Origin: Puniceicoccales bacterium | Lineage (GTDB): Bacteria > Verrucomicrobiota > Verrucomicrobiia > Opitutales > JAIRKQ01 | Direction of reading: 5' to 3' | Assembly: GCA_031288455.1 (NCBI GenBank) | Contig: JAITRI010000050.1 | Span: 1 to 5,095 of the forward strand | Length of the DNA: 5,095 bases | Shown here: piece by piece, positions 1 to 5,095 of the stretch | Position numbering within the stretch: the first letter of the stretch is position 1 | Layout: each line of letters starts with the position of its first letter | Notes under the pieces: model-generated | Databases searched by the model: none | The model's input: only the letters and a program-made list of their open reading frames with translations | What the model was told of the DNA's origin: nothing | Program-made: the position numbers and the translations under genes

Positions 1-1268
1 CCAAACAAAGCGACCAAGCGTACGGGGAGCAATCGGCGAATATTACGGCGAATGTTAAAAAATGGATTAATCATTTGTTGAAAGATAAAACGAAAAAATT
101 TAAAAAAGATACTTTGCCTGCCACCGATACTTCCGCGTCTGCGAAAATTTCGACCCCAAGCTCCAAAGGAATCACCTCCAGCTTTGATGGCGGCTTGCAT
201 GACATTGTAAAAAGATTGGAAATCATAGTAGATGCCGCCTCTGATGGCAGAGAAATTGACGCGAAAAACAAGCTAACGGTGGCCGAATTCCAACGAGTCA
301 GCGACATTTCGCGCGCATTTGCCGAAGTGAAAGATATTTCACAAATGAAAGATTTTTTCCCCAACGTTAGAAAAATGTGGCACCACCCACAATTACAGCG
401 CGACATTGACTCCTGCCACACGCTCTATGAACGGTTCAACGCAATACTCCGAAAGGAAATGGAAGGCTCCATCGAGGGCGATATTAGTGTTGTCGACACC
501 TTGAAAGACCTTCTGAGTGGGCAGCATTACGGATCTTTTGGTCTTGGCAAATACATCATGGATCGTGGGGACTTGGAAATCGCTGGAACTTCTGAAAAAA
601 CGCAGAAAACGAGCACGCAGGACGCGTTTGAGTCTATCTTTAGGGAAAGATACACCATAGATCCAAGTAAATTACTGAAGCCGGGGGTTATGGAAGAACT
701 GAAAAGCATTATTGGACTATCGGAAAAAGACCTTCAGGCGGAATTTCATAGTCAAAAGAGGAAAGCACTCGACGATAATAGTGCCCGCATCACATTGTCA
801 TCAATGCACAACAACATAACCGAAGGGTTTTTATCTATTGTGAAAACGTCCAAAGAGTTTATAAATAAACATGTGCAGCCAGACAGTGAAAGGTGGGTAA
901 CGCCGCTGTCAAAAAATAAAAATGAAATCGTGACCACACACGCCGGACTTGTCGCCATGCTAACCATTATGAGCCTGTCTTCCGTTGAAGAGAAACTTAG
1001 GGAGCAAGTTGAAATAAAGCTGAATGAACTCATACAACTCTATGCAAGGCAAATTTCGGAAGAAAAATATGCGATAGTAGACGTTATGGCGGAGGTCAAA
1101 ATCAGTCTCAAATATCCGGAGCTCTATGAATTTGTGAAAAATAAAAACTATCACATATTTGAACCACCCTTCGCAAAGGGTAAAGATCTTGCGACAATGA
1201 CTCAAACAGAATTGCTAGTTGAACTAGCAAGCTTGGCGCTTCGGCGGAAAAACAACAATCCACAATGA
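1..1268 (+). CDS. Hypothetical protein, 3' part of a longer gene (start outside window)
   Basis: I do not recognise this protein. The frame is open from base 3 (bases 1-2 end a preceding codon) to the TGA at 1266-1268, giving 421 visible residues. The first in-frame start-type codon is TTG at 75, but the 24 codons before it (KQSDQAYGEQ... KKWINH) read like normal protein, so the true start lies upstream of the window. After a lysine-rich stretch (about residues 25-36) comes a Ser/Thr-rich, probably disordered linker (about 37-60), followed by a long charged region that looks mainly alpha-helical. There is no signal peptide in view, no hydrophobic segment long enough to span a membrane, no cysteine pattern and no familiar nucleotide-binding or catalytic motif. 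The tail is polar (RRKNNNPQ). The gene is visibly more A/T-rich than pheS and mgtE and faces them. A structural, regulatory or host-directed protein are all possible; none can be chosen. Reality of the gene: high confidence. Function: unknown. Confidence 0.85.
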   Translation, partial: KQSDQAYGEQSANITANVKKWINHLLKDKTKKFKKDTLPATDTSASAKISTPSSKGITSSFDGGLHDIVKRLEIIVDAASDGREIDAKNKLTVAEFQRVSDISRAFAEVKDISQMKDFFPNVRKMWHHPQLQRDIDSCHTLYERFNAILRKEMEGSIEGDISVVDTLKDLLSGQHYGSFGLGKYIMDRGDLEIAGTSEKTQKTSTQDAFESIFRERYTIDPSKLLKPGVMEELKSIIGLSEKDLQAEFHSQKRKALDDNSARITLSSMHNNITEGFLSIVKTSKEFINKHVQPDSERWVTPLSKNKNEIVTTHAGLVAMLTIMSLSSVEEKLREQVEIKLNELIQLYARQISEEKYAIVDVMAEVKISLKYPELYEFVKNKNYHIFEPPFAKGKDLATMTQTELLVELASLALRRKNNNPQ

Positions 1269-1275
1269 CCGGCAA

Positions 1276-1303
1276 GTATTTTGTTGGGAGCAAGTAAAAA
1301 TAC
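1276..1303 (+). terminator. Weak A/T stem-loop after the left gene
   Basis: GTATTTT (1276-1282) pairs with AAAATAC (1297-1303), seven bases on each side around a 14-base loop, starting eight bases after the stop at 1268. The stem is A/T-rich and is not followed by a T tract on the + strand, so it is a poor intrinsic terminator. Its position is the main argument. Confidence 0.2.
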
Positions 1304-1305
1304 CA

Positions 1306-1355
1306 CACCGCTCCAGCTAAAATGAATCGCGGAGATTTGCCCAGCGGGAGCGGTG
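1306..1355 (-). terminator. Imperfect hairpin with T-rich tail, possible terminator of the pheS-mgtE unit
   Basis: CACCGCTCC (1306-1314) and GGAGCGGTG (1347-1355) are a perfect nine-base inverted repeat. Inside it, GCT/AGC and AAAT/ATTT add three and four pairs around an 11-base loop. Read on the - strand the stem is followed by TGGTATTTTTAC, so a T run begins a few bases after the stem. It lies about 150 bases beyond the stop of the last - strand gene. The four non-T bases between stem and T run and the interior loop weaken the call. A structured RNA of another kind is possible. Confidence 0.4.
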
Positions 1356-1507
1356 ATGCTGCGAACAGGGCCGCTGCATTGCCGCCGGAATTTTTCCACA
1401 CGCCGTGGGACGTTCCGCAGAATTGCGCAGAATCGCCCATTGGACTGCCACGCCATTGCGCACGTGGGCACTCTGCCACAATTAGCAAGAATACAGCCGA
1501 TGGAGGA

Positions 1508-2101
1508 TTAATTGCAACAATTCCACGCGAGCTCGCCGCAGGCCCAATTGTTGCGCAGCAGAGACAGCACGTCGAAAATATCACACATTAAATTCGCCGC
1601 ATTTTTTATTCTCTCACGCGTCGCTTTCCCGATTATTCCAAATGGCTCGTGGTAAAAAATCGATCCTCCGTTCGCCACCAGTACGCCGGGACTTCTCCTG
1701 GATTTCCAGACCTCGCACAGCTGATCACAGATCTCATCGTAGGATAAAATCGCCGCCAAAATGTCACCGCTATCGGATGAAAGCAGCAGTCTTTTGCTGA
1801 GTATCGGATCCTTCGTAAAGAATATATTTCTTTCGAAAATACTGTGCAATGGTGCAAAGAGCGGCTTTGCGCGTATTGTAATTTGGAATTGTTTTTCGAA
1901 ATCGGCATTCATTTTCACTACCAACCGCAGCGGAAATTGCCGAAAGTGTGGAAATCTCGTGCTGTATATTTCCATCCGCTTGCCACGCAAATCCCCGGAC
2001 AATGAATATTTCCCGAGCAAATTCCCAAGCCACCCAAATGTGCCGTAGAACGGAGAATCCGCCGCTATTTTAAAATTTAAATCTTCCGCAATGCGCTTCA
2101 T
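1508..2101 (-). CDS. Hypothetical protein downstream of mgtE
   Basis: ATG at 2101-2099, TAA at 1510-1508, 197 residues. I do not recognise a named family. There is no signal peptide or clear membrane span. Visible landmarks are an aromatic/glycine-rich N-terminal part (SPFYGTFGWLGNLLG, 16-30), a G-x-x-R-G-K-R-x-x-I-Y strand-like segment (36-46), an alternating hydrophobic stretch with basic residues (58-78), FFTKDPILSKRLLLS (94-108), and a PGVLVANGGSIFY strand pair (138-150) followed by a basic helix. The pattern of a short glycine turn, 'RGK/R' strand and later 'DP...KRLL' recalls uncharacterised alpha/beta proteins seen in many bacteria, but this is memory and not a search. The start is nine bases after the mgtE TGA with no good ribosome site, so translation is probably coupled to mgtE. 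The C-terminus is cysteine- and tryptophan-rich (WACGELAWNCCN). Confidence 0.75.
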   Translation of the reverse strand: MKRIAEDLNFKIAADSPFYGTFGWLGNLLGKYSLSGDLRGKRMEIYSTRFPHFRQFPLRLVVKMNADFEKQFQITIRAKPLFAPLHSIFERNIFFTKDPILSKRLLLSSDSGDILAAILSYDEICDQLCEVWKSRRSPGVLVANGGSIFYHEPFGIIGKATRERIKNAANLMCDIFDVLSLLRNNWACGELAWNCCN

Positions 2102-2110
2102 TTCACAATT

Positions 2111-3487
2111 TCACAGCAAAAAATATGACCCTATGCCAAGAAAAATTAACATTCCGGCGATGTCAGTTATGGACGTCAGGAAAATATAGGAGCTCTGCGC
2201 GGGATCACACTTTATGCGCGTCAAAAATATCGGAATCAAAGATCCCGCCAGTCCCGACAGTCCCATGTTCAGCATCATCGCGAAAAATATCACCACTCCA
2301 ACTTTCAAATCCTTGGACCATAGGCTGGTTATCAGAAACGCAATTAGTCCGATGATCGCGCCGTTCGATAACCCCTTCAGCGTCTCCCGAAATATTATTC
2401 CCGGCGAATCTCTATTTTTGCACTCTCCCAGCGCGAGTCCGCGTATGGAAATCGCCAGCGTCTGAGCGCCGGAATTCCCACTCAATCCGGTTATCATGCA
2501 CATAAAAACAGCCAAAATCGTACACTGGGCAATTTTGGCCTCGAAGATGTGTATGACGCTGGCTGTCACAAACGCGATGAATAGATTCAGCACGAGCCAT
2601 GGTGTCCTTTTCATGATGCTGTAGGAAACGGTATCGTGTATGCTCTCGTCCCCGCCTGCACCGTGTAACTTTTGAATATCCTCCGTTGCCTCTTCGCGCA
2701 AAATGTCGATCACATCGTCGTGCGTGACTATGCCAATCAGGCGATGCTGCGCGTCCACCACAGGCAGTGTGTTGAAGTGTTTCTGTGCCATCATGTGGGC
2801 GACGGTTTCCTTATCCTGCTCCGGGGAACAAATTCCATCGACGCCCTTGTGCATCATGTCGATGATTTTCGTCTCTGGGTCCGTCCACAGCAACTTCTGC
2901 ACGTTCAAAACACCGACCAATCGCCTCTTTTCATCGACCACATACAGATTATCCACATTTTCGGCGATATCCCTATTGCGCCTGAGAAATTCAATGGCCT
3001 CGTCCACTGTCATCTGCGTTTTCAGGACCGACACGTGAGGTGTCATCACGCCACCGACGGTGTCGGGGTCATAGGTCAACAGATTCTGCAGCACCTCAGA
3101 AATTTGCTGCGGCATTTTTCCGATCAACCTGTCCCTTATGTCGTCATCCAACTCGCGCAGCAAATCGGCGGCGTCATCCGGCGCCAGTGAACTTATGATT
3201 TTGACAGCCTTTGTGTCGCGCATTTCCGATATGATTTCCGCGGAATCCTCGGCATCCATCTCCGCCAATACGTCCGTTGCATCATCAACGGACAGCTTGC
3301 GGATCACTTTCTCCCTGTCATCGTGCGACAGTCGACCGAGCCATGTGCCGATTTCGTGCGGCGGAGTGCGCGCCAACCTTATGGGATTCAAGTCCTTGAA
3401 ATCATTGGCGGCACAATTCTGCAGCTCATCGAAGGTGTAGTGCCCAGAGGATACATTTCTATCGCCTATGTTTCTATGCGCCGACAT
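2111..3487 (-). CDS. mgtE: Magnesium transporter/channel MgtE
   Basis: Inner-membrane Mg2+ channel gated by intracellular Mg2+. The 458 residues from the ATG at 3487 match the usual family length of about 450. In order: a helical N domain of repeated acidic helices (about 30-135), two CBS domains (about 144-204 and 209-269) entered through YDPDTVGGVMTP (139-150), a connecting helix, then five predicted membrane segments (about 297-317, 323-353, 376-391, 395-422, 432-457). Signatures are RTPWLVLNL before TM1, GNSGAQTLAISIRGLALGE (337-355) in TM2, AGSLIPIF in TM4, and DPAQSSYIFLTSITDIAG (428-445) in TM5. Its Asp442 sits where the family carries the pore Mg2+-binding aspartate. The proline usual before the G-x-GGN motif is Cys330 here. 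A longer form from GTG 3520-3518 (469 residues) has a better-looking ribosome site (GGGGGAG four bases upstream), but its extra 11 residues (MYGCAPRIFWK) look non-coding. The family assignment is very secure, the start uncertain. Confidence 0.97.
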   Translation of the reverse strand: MSAHRNIGDRNVSSGHYTFDELQNCAANDFKDLNPIRLARTPPHEIGTWLGRLSHDDREKVIRKLSVDDATDVLAEMDAEDSAEIISEMRDTKAVKIISSLAPDDAADLLRELDDDIRDRLIGKMPQQISEVLQNLLTYDPDTVGGVMTPHVSVLKTQMTVDEAIEFLRRNRDIAENVDNLYVVDEKRRLVGVLNVQKLLWTDPETKIIDMMHKGVDGICSPEQDKETVAHMMAQKHFNTLPVVDAQHRLIGIVTHDDVIDILREEATEDIQKLHGAGGDESIHDTVSYSIMKRTPWLVLNLFIAFVTASVIHIFEAKIAQCTILAVFMCMITGLSGNSGAQTLAISIRGLALGECKNRDSPGIIFRETLKGLSNGAIIGLIAFLITSLWSKDLKVGVVIFFAMMLNMGLSGLAGSLIPIFLTRIKCDPAQSSYIFLTSITDIAGMLIFLGIGSYFLL

Positions 3488-3520
3488 TTTCCAAAAAATC
3501 CTAGGGGCGCAACCGTACAC

Positions 3521-3680
3521 TGAGCTCCCCCACTCAATGTGAAATCAAGCAAATTTTGTGGCAATTGGCAATGCTTAAAAATTTTCCCCGCGAACAATTG
3601 CGCTCCATGATTTTCACGGAAGCGTTAGGAGTGGGCGCAGAAATTGCGCACAGCGGCAAAAGGCACCCCCTCCGCGATCG
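3521..3680 (-). promoter_or_regulatory. pheS-mgtE gap, possible weak mgtE promoter
   Basis: This stretch separates the pheS stop (3683-3681) from mgtE. On the - strand two TTGCCA hexamers (3571-3566 and 3564-3559) each match the TTGACA -35 box at five of six bases. The first is followed after 17 bases by TTGATT, only a fair -10 box. A short stem with a loop (GTGCGCA/TGCG-CC-CAC, roughly 3631-3651) lies just after pheS but has no T tract, so it is not a convincing terminator. mgtE could therefore be read through from pheS, have its own promoter, or both. No gene is seen here. Confidence 0.3.
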
Positions 3681-4742
3681 TCAGAACATCGCCATTGGAA
3701 ATTGCCGCAGAAACCGCGTGTCATTTTGAAAGAACAGCCGTATGTCATCCACGCCGAACAGCAGCATTGCCAGGCGTTCGATGCCAACACCGAATGCAAA
3801 TCCGGACACCGCAGCGGCGTCATAGCCGCAGTTCCCAAAGACGCTGGGCGCAACCATGCCACATCCGGCCGCTTCAATCCACCTGTTGCTTAGCTTGCCG
3901 AGGTTTCCACTCCTGAAATCCACCTCAAATCCCGGAGACACGAACGGGAAAAAACTTGGGCGCATGCGAATTTCACACTCTCCACCAGTCAATTCCGCGA
4001 AGAAAAAGTCCAGCGTCGACTTCAGGTCGCACACGGTGACATTTTCATCGACCACAAGCCCTTCGCACTGGTGAAAATTCGGAGAATGTGTCGCGTCGAT
4101 CGCATCCTTGCGGAATACCCTACCCTGCGACAAAATTCTAATCGGTGGCTTCTGGCGCAGCATTGTCCGCACCTGCACGGTCGAAGTGTGCGTGCGCAGC
4201 ATGAGACGTTCGCTGTTTCTTTTGGAGACGTTGCCAACGGAAAGCGTCCCATCAAAGTAGAATGTGTCGCGATCATCGCGCGACGGGTGACTCTGCGGAG
4301 TATTCAGAGCATCGAAGCAAAACCACTCGGTTTCTATTTCCGGCCCATCGACGGCGCAAAATCCCAGTTTGGAAAAAATTTCAAGGACGCGATTTTTCAC
4401 ACCCGTCAGCGGATGGCAGAAAATCTCCGCGGCACACGCCTCCGATAATGTCGGATCAATGCGCCCCCCAAGCAACGTTGAAACATCGCGGCTTTCTATG
4501 AAATCGAACTTTTCACGAAAAATTTCCTCCATTTCACTCTTGCACGCATTCACCGCTTGCCCGGCCGCCGGCCTATCCCCTTTCGGGAGATCAGCGATTG
4601 ACTTCATCAGCTCGCGAAGAACTCCGTTGGGCCCCAAAAATTTCGCCCGGACGGCATCCAAATCCGCGTGCGTTGTCACGCCGGCAACTGCGCCCCTAGC
4701 AGCACTGAGAATATCACTGATTTTCGTCACCATAGGCCTCAT
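3681..4742 (-). CDS. pheS: Phenylalanine--tRNA ligase alpha subunit
   Basis: Catalytic alpha chain of the alpha2beta2 enzyme that attaches phenylalanine to tRNA-Phe in the cytoplasm. It is 353 residues from the ATG at 4742, ending TGA 3683-3681. The short helical N-terminal tRNA-binding arm (about 4-85) precedes the class II core: ETEWFCFDALN (137-147), LRTHTSTVQVRTM (182-194), motif 2 RVFRKDAIDATHSPNFHQCEG (208-228), RPSFFPFVSPGFEVDF (261-276), GCGMV (293-297) and motif 3 GFAFGVGIERLAML (314-327). The known Phe-pocket residues are present: His/Ser of THTS, Gln/Glu of HQxEG, both Phe of FPF, and Ala of GFAFG, the residue linked to Phe specificity. The normally conserved Glu in FPFxEP is Ser here, and the loop before LRTHTS is about a dozen residues longer than in E. 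coli. The frame extends to a TTG at 4781, with ATGs at 4763, 4742 and 4733. I prefer 4742, which overlaps an upstream stop (TGATG); 4733 is nearly as good. pheT does not follow. Confidence 0.97.
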   Translation of the reverse strand: MRPMVTKISDILSAARGAVAGVTTHADLDAVRAKFLGPNGVLRELMKSIADLPKGDRPAAGQAVNACKSEMEEIFREKFDFIESRDVSTLLGGRIDPTLSEACAAEIFCHPLTGVKNRVLEIFSKLGFCAVDGPEIETEWFCFDALNTPQSHPSRDDRDTFYFDGTLSVGNVSKRNSERLMLRTHTSTVQVRTMLRQKPPIRILSQGRVFRKDAIDATHSPNFHQCEGLVVDENVTVCDLKSTLDFFFAELTGGECEIRMRPSFFPFVSPGFEVDFRSGNLGKLSNRWIEAAGCGMVAPSVFGNCGYDAAAVSGFAFGVGIERLAMLLFGVDDIRLFFQNDTRFLRQFPMAMF

Positions 4743-4828
4743 CAATCCGCGGTCACCCGGCATCGATTGCCGGGAAGGCAAGCGCAGAATGTTCGCTTGT
4801 CAATAAAAATTCGCAGCCGGAAACCCAT
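4740..4828 (-). promoter_or_regulatory. Candidate pheS leader: two stem-loops and a small upstream ORF
   Basis: Just ahead of the preferred PheS ATG are two perfect inverted repeats: CCCGGCA/TGCCGGG (4756-4774, loop of five) and CAAGCG/CGCTTG (4779-4799, loop of nine). The first covers the alternative ATG at 4763. A 28-codon ORF (- strand, ATG 4828-4826 to TGA 4744-4742) spans both; it starts MGFRLRIFIDKRTF, with Phe at positions 3, 8 and 14, and its stop overlaps the PheS ATG as TGATG. This layout resembles a leader-peptide attenuator, known for pheST in enterobacteria. Against it: three Phe in 28 codons is near chance, no ribosome site is seen before the small ORF, and no T-tract terminator is present. 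Confidence 0.25.
4776..4803 (-). promoter_or_regulatory. Possible pheS promoter with perfect -35 box
   Basis: On the - strand TTGACA (4803-4798) is an exact match to the sigma-70 -35 consensus. Sixteen to seventeen bases later is only TTGCCT/TGCCTT, a poor -10 box. The inverted repeat CAAGCG-N9-CGCTTG lies almost wholly in the spacer, where a repressor could bind. If this promoter is used, transcription would begin near 4770, excluding the TTG start at 4781 and also the small upstream ORF at 4828, so it competes with the attenuator idea. Confidence 0.3.
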
Positions 4829-4903
4829 GGGCGAGCATTCCACAGGCTAATTAATCGTGATGGACGTGGCGCGGCACCGGAAGCTAGTTTTGCGCCGGCA
4901 ATA

Positions 4904-4947
4904 GGTAAAAATATTGCATTCGGTTGATTTTATTGTAAAATATCGCA
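4904..4947. repeat. Two copies of a short direct repeat
   Basis: GGTAAAAATATTGCA (4904-4918) and TGTAAAATATCGCA (4934-4947) agree except for one missing A and two substitutions. Their starts are 30 bases apart, close to three helical turns, so a protein could bind both on the same face. The second copy contains the candidate -10 box of the right-edge gene and ends just before its GTG. A/T-rich promoter sequence can produce such similarity by chance. Confidence 0.4.
4914..4941 (+). promoter_or_regulatory. Candidate promoter of the right-edge gene
   Basis: TTGCAT (4914-4919) and TAAAAT (4936-4941) are separated by 16 bases. The -10 box matches TATAAT at five of six positions, the -35 box TTGACA at only three. 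A start site about seven bases after the -10 box falls at or next to the GTG at 4949, which would give a leaderless mRNA. This would fit the lack of any ribosome site there. Confidence 0.35.
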
Positions 4948-4948
4948 C

Positions 4949-5095
4949 GTGCCCGGAATTATATCATTTTTCAGCAAAATTTTTGGCAGCTCTAAGTCCA
5001 ATTCCAGCCAAATGGAAGGCATGAAGTCAGTTCCTGGAAATCCGACACTTGGGCAAAAGGAATTCGAATTGCAGCTTCTTGGCCCAGGGACATCC
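4949..5095 (+). CDS. Hypothetical protein, 5' part only (runs off right edge)
   Basis: A reading frame opens after a TGA at 4925-4927, has GTG at 4949-4951 as its first usual start codon, and is still open at the last base: 49 codons. The start MPGIISFFSKIFGSSKSNSS is a short hydrophobic/aromatic stretch followed by a Ser/Lys-rich segment, and the visible end is NPTLGQKEFELQLLGPGTS. No family is recognisable from so little. ATG codons at 5012 and 5021 are alternative starts, also without a well-spaced ribosome site. The opposite strand is open too from the edge to a TAA at 4931-4929, but that translation is richer in cysteine and less protein-like, so I favour the + strand. The gene is divergent from pheS. 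Confidence 0.5.
   Translation, partial: MPGIISFFSKIFGSSKSNSSQMEGMKSVPGNPTLGQKEFELQLLGPGTS

Larger units (their letters stand above)
1269..1507. other. Gene-free region between convergent genes
   Basis: These 239 bases lie between the stop of the left + strand gene and the stop of the - strand 197-residue gene. Reading frames that cross it (for example + 1322-1591 and - 1108-1584) run into the flanking genes out of frame, have unusual residue composition and lack a convincing ribosome site, so I treat them as chance. It holds two stem-loops listed separately, and a third, weaker one at 1446-1470 (seven pairs with a one-base bulge around a ten-base loop). I looked for conserved pieces of RNase P RNA, tmRNA, SRP RNA and tRNAs and saw none. 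The simplest role is transcription termination for both converging units. Confidence 0.6.

Noticed and set aside
1269..1507. RNase P RNA, tmRNA or SRP RNA
   Set aside because: None of the conserved blocks of these RNAs was visible on either strand.
1108..1591. Frames crossing the convergent gap on either strand
   Set aside because: They run out of frame into both flanking genes, have odd composition and lack ribosome sites. The - strand one includes a hydrophobic patch (FILAGAVWYFYLL) that made me look twice, but nothing else supports a membrane protein.
2672..3190. 172-codon + strand frame opposite mgtE
   Set aside because: It lies wholly antisense to well-conserved MgtE sequence; its His/Val/Ile/Gln-rich translation is typical of a shadow of the opposite strand.
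3675..3775. Truncation of the PheS C-terminus
   Set aside because: The protein ends shortly after the expected FFxNDxRFLxQF block, as in E. coli PheS, so the end is normal.
3644..4806. Several + strand frames opposite pheS (such as 3644-3916, 4071-4448, 4369-4806)
   Set aside because: They are antisense to conserved PheS motifs, rich in Arg, His and Cys, and have no supporting start signals.
4929..5095. - strand frame from the right edge to TAA at 4931-4929
   Set aside because: Also open, so it cannot be excluded outright, but its translation is cysteine-rich and irregular, whereas the + strand frame has a promoter-like sequence and a more natural protein.

Overview
The window looks like ordinary bacterial chromosome with two conserved housekeeping genes and several unrecognised ones. 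The PheS and MgtE sequences are clearly bacterial. Their motif style, the moderate GC and the unfamiliar lysine-rich flanking protein would suit an alphaproteobacterium, possibly host-associated, but that placement is inference and not something the sequence proves.

Layout. From the left edge to 1268 on the + strand runs the 3' part of a long gene of unknown function. Its frame is open to base 1, so its start lies outside the window. From 1269 to 1507 is a gene-free, fairly GC-rich stretch between convergent genes, with two stem-loops that could act as terminators. The rest, up to about 4742, is on the - strand in the transcription order pheS (phenylalanyl-tRNA synthetase alpha chain), a 193-base gap, mgtE (magnesium channel/transporter), and then, nine bases after the mgtE stop, a 197-residue protein I cannot name. 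From 4743 to 4948 is a divergent control region. At the right edge a + strand reading frame starts at a GTG (4949) and is still open at the last base.

Function. PheS charges tRNA-Phe together with PheT, but pheT is not next to it. MgtE supplies Mg2+, which aminoacyl-tRNA synthesis needs, though nothing here shows a functional link beyond shared orientation. The 197-residue protein is probably co-transcribed with mgtE and may be translationally coupled to it.

No mobile element, CRISPR array, tRNA, rRNA or recognisable defence or toxin system was seen. The points most worth a second look are the two unknown proteins (left edge and downstream of mgtE), the leader in front of pheS (two stem-loops and a small ORF whose stop overlaps the PheS ATG), and the paired direct repeat and possible leaderless start at the right edge.
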